A DNA stretch of 6,941 nt, taken from contig DBCL01000009.1 of the NCBI GenBank assembly GCA_002293025.1, forward strand, positions 71,803 through 78,743, given 5' to 3'. Below, in pieces: positions 6,051-6,941 of this stretch. Numbering within the stretch: position 1 is the stretch's first letter; each line of letters begins with the position of its first letter. Below the pieces are notes generated by a model. It was not told the origin of the DNA, ran no database searches, and saw only the letters and a program-made list of their open reading frames with translations. A program made the translations under genes and the position numbers. This DNA is from Actinobacteria bacterium UBA959 (GTDB lineage: Bacteria > Actinomycetota > Actinomycetes > S36-B12 > UBA5976).

Positions 6051-6941
6051 CCAAGATTTTCCAACACCGACAGACACATCTAGATTGACCTTCAACTGCA
6101 TGGCACTTTGCATTTCATTCTTTACCAATGTAACAACAGCATCTGCATCCGCATCAGATGTTTCAAGTACTAATTCATCATGAACCTGTAAAAGTAATCG
6201 TGCTTTTAAGTTTGATTCCGACAGGCGATTGTGAACTCGAACCATGGCAATCTTGATAATGTCCGCTGCCGTTCCCTGAATTGGTGCATTCAAAGCCATT
6301 CTTTCAGCGATTTCTCGAACAACTCGGTTATCAGAATTCAAATCTGGGAGCATTCGTTTTCGTCCCAATAATGTTTCGGTGTAACCTTTTGAACGGGCTT
6401 GGATAACTACTTCTTTAAGGTAGTCCCGCACACCAGAGAACCTCTCAAAAAACTTATTCATGAGTTGATCCGCTTCATTAACATCGATCCTCAAGCCTTG
6501 GCTTAACCCATAAGCCGAAAGTCCATAGGCCAAGCCATAAGAAACAGCCTTAACTTGGGATCGAAGTTCCGGGGTGACTTCGCTTGCTGATACTCCGAAG
6601 ATGACTGAAGCAACCGAAACATGGAGGTCTTCTCCGGACTCGAAAGCGGCGATAAGTGCTGAATCATTCGCTAAGTGAGCCATTATTCGTAATTCAATTT
6701 GAGAATAATCAGCAGTGATTAGCTGTCCGTATGGTTGGTTTGAGATGAAGATTCCGCGTATTTGTCTACCAGCTTCAGTTTTTATCGGAACATTCTGCAA
6801 ATTTGGATTAGTGCTCGATAATCTCCCAGTCGCAGCAATTGTCTGTTGAAATGAGGTGTGAATTCTGCCCTTTGTAACCGCTGAATCTAGACTCACCAAC
6901 ATTTGCTTTAATTTCGATACATCTCTCCACTGTTGTAGTAA
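6030..6941 (-). CDS. polA: DNA polymerase I, C-terminal polymerase domain (5' end outside window)
   Basis: This is the palm and fingers part of PolA, which fills gaps after excision repair and replaces RNA primers. The last 303 residues are visible. The frame is open to the window edge and begins LLQQWRDVSKLKQM, so the Met at 6902 is internal and not the start. Seen in order (fragment numbering) are TGRLSSTNPNLQN (38-50), motif A DYSQIELR (78-85), the O-helix R127, K131 and Y135 in KAVSYGLAYG, and motif C VHDE (253-256) with its catalytic Asp. The position equal to Escherichia coli F762 is tyrosine here, as in mycobacterial PolA. The exonuclease domains lie outside the window, so proofreading ability cannot be judged. 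The TAA stop lies within the end of the convergent sulfotransferase gene, leaving no room for a terminator between them. Confidence 0.97.
   Translation of the reverse strand, partial: LLQQWRDVSKLKQMLVSLDSAVTKGRIHTSFQQTIAATGRLSSTNPNLQNVPIKTEAGRQIRGIFISNQPYGQLITADYSQIELRIMAHLANDSALIAAFESGEDLHVSVASVIFGVSASEVTPELRSQVKAVSYGLAYGLSAYGLSQGLRIDVNEADQLMNKFFERFSGVRDYLKEVVIQARSKGYTETLLGRKRMLPDLNSDNRVVREIAERMALNAPIQGTAADIIKIAMVRVHNRLSESNLKARLLLQVHDELVLETSDADADAVVTLVKNEMQSAMQLKVNLDVSVGVGKSWLSAAHG

Noticed and set aside
6030..6060. Bidirectional terminator between the convergent genes
   Set aside because: The GC-rich GCGCCGCGC near 6038-6046 does not form a proper stem-loop with a T-run, and the genes overlap.

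Overview
The window reads as a chromosomal core segment of an AT-rich actinobacterium. The evidence is gene order and protein signatures. On the minus strand the order is polA, rpsA, coaE, uvrB, a TerC-family gene, then uvrA, which is the usual actinobacterial arrangement. The RpsA N-terminus and the PolA O-helix (tyrosine, followed by GLAYGLSAYGLSQ) also look actinobacterial. Hand counts on several lines give roughly 40-45% GC, low for the phylum and in the range of streamlined freshwater or marine lineages such as the acI group (Nanopelagicales). That finer placement is inference; no marker here fixes it.

Layout by coordinate: uvrA start, minus (1-80, cut by the window edge); TerC-family membrane protein, minus (80-1078); uvrB, minus (1079-3202); coaE, minus (3199-3774); rpsA, minus (3796-5118); a 137-bp divergent intergenic region (5119-5255); a sulfotransferase-family gene, plus (5256-6050); and the C-terminal polymerase domain of polA, minus (6030-6941, 5' end outside the window).

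The block rpsA-coaE-uvrB-terC-uvrA is very tightly packed. There are 21 nt between rpsA and coaE, an ATGA overlap for coaE/uvrB, a TAAATG junction for uvrB/terC and a TAGTG overlap for terC/uvrA. It is probably one transcript with translational coupling, running from the ribosomal S1 gene through CoA synthesis into nucleotide excision repair. UvrA and UvrB are partners in damage recognition, and PolA fills the gap after excision. No terminator was seen between these genes.

The accessory element is the sulfotransferase, the only plus-strand gene. It sits between polA and rpsA, is divergent from rpsA, and overlaps the 3' end of polA by 21 bp. A TACGAT hexamer six bases before its GTG start, with no Shine-Dalgarno sequence, suggests a leaderless mRNA. 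Its target is unknown.

I see no new multi-gene system, mobile element, CRISPR array or RNA gene. The less ordinary signals are the sulfotransferase insertion, its possible leaderless promoter, the rpsA leader repeats and hairpin, a long hairpin within the start of coaE, and a shortened motif near the CoaE C-terminus that coincides with a second inverted repeat.
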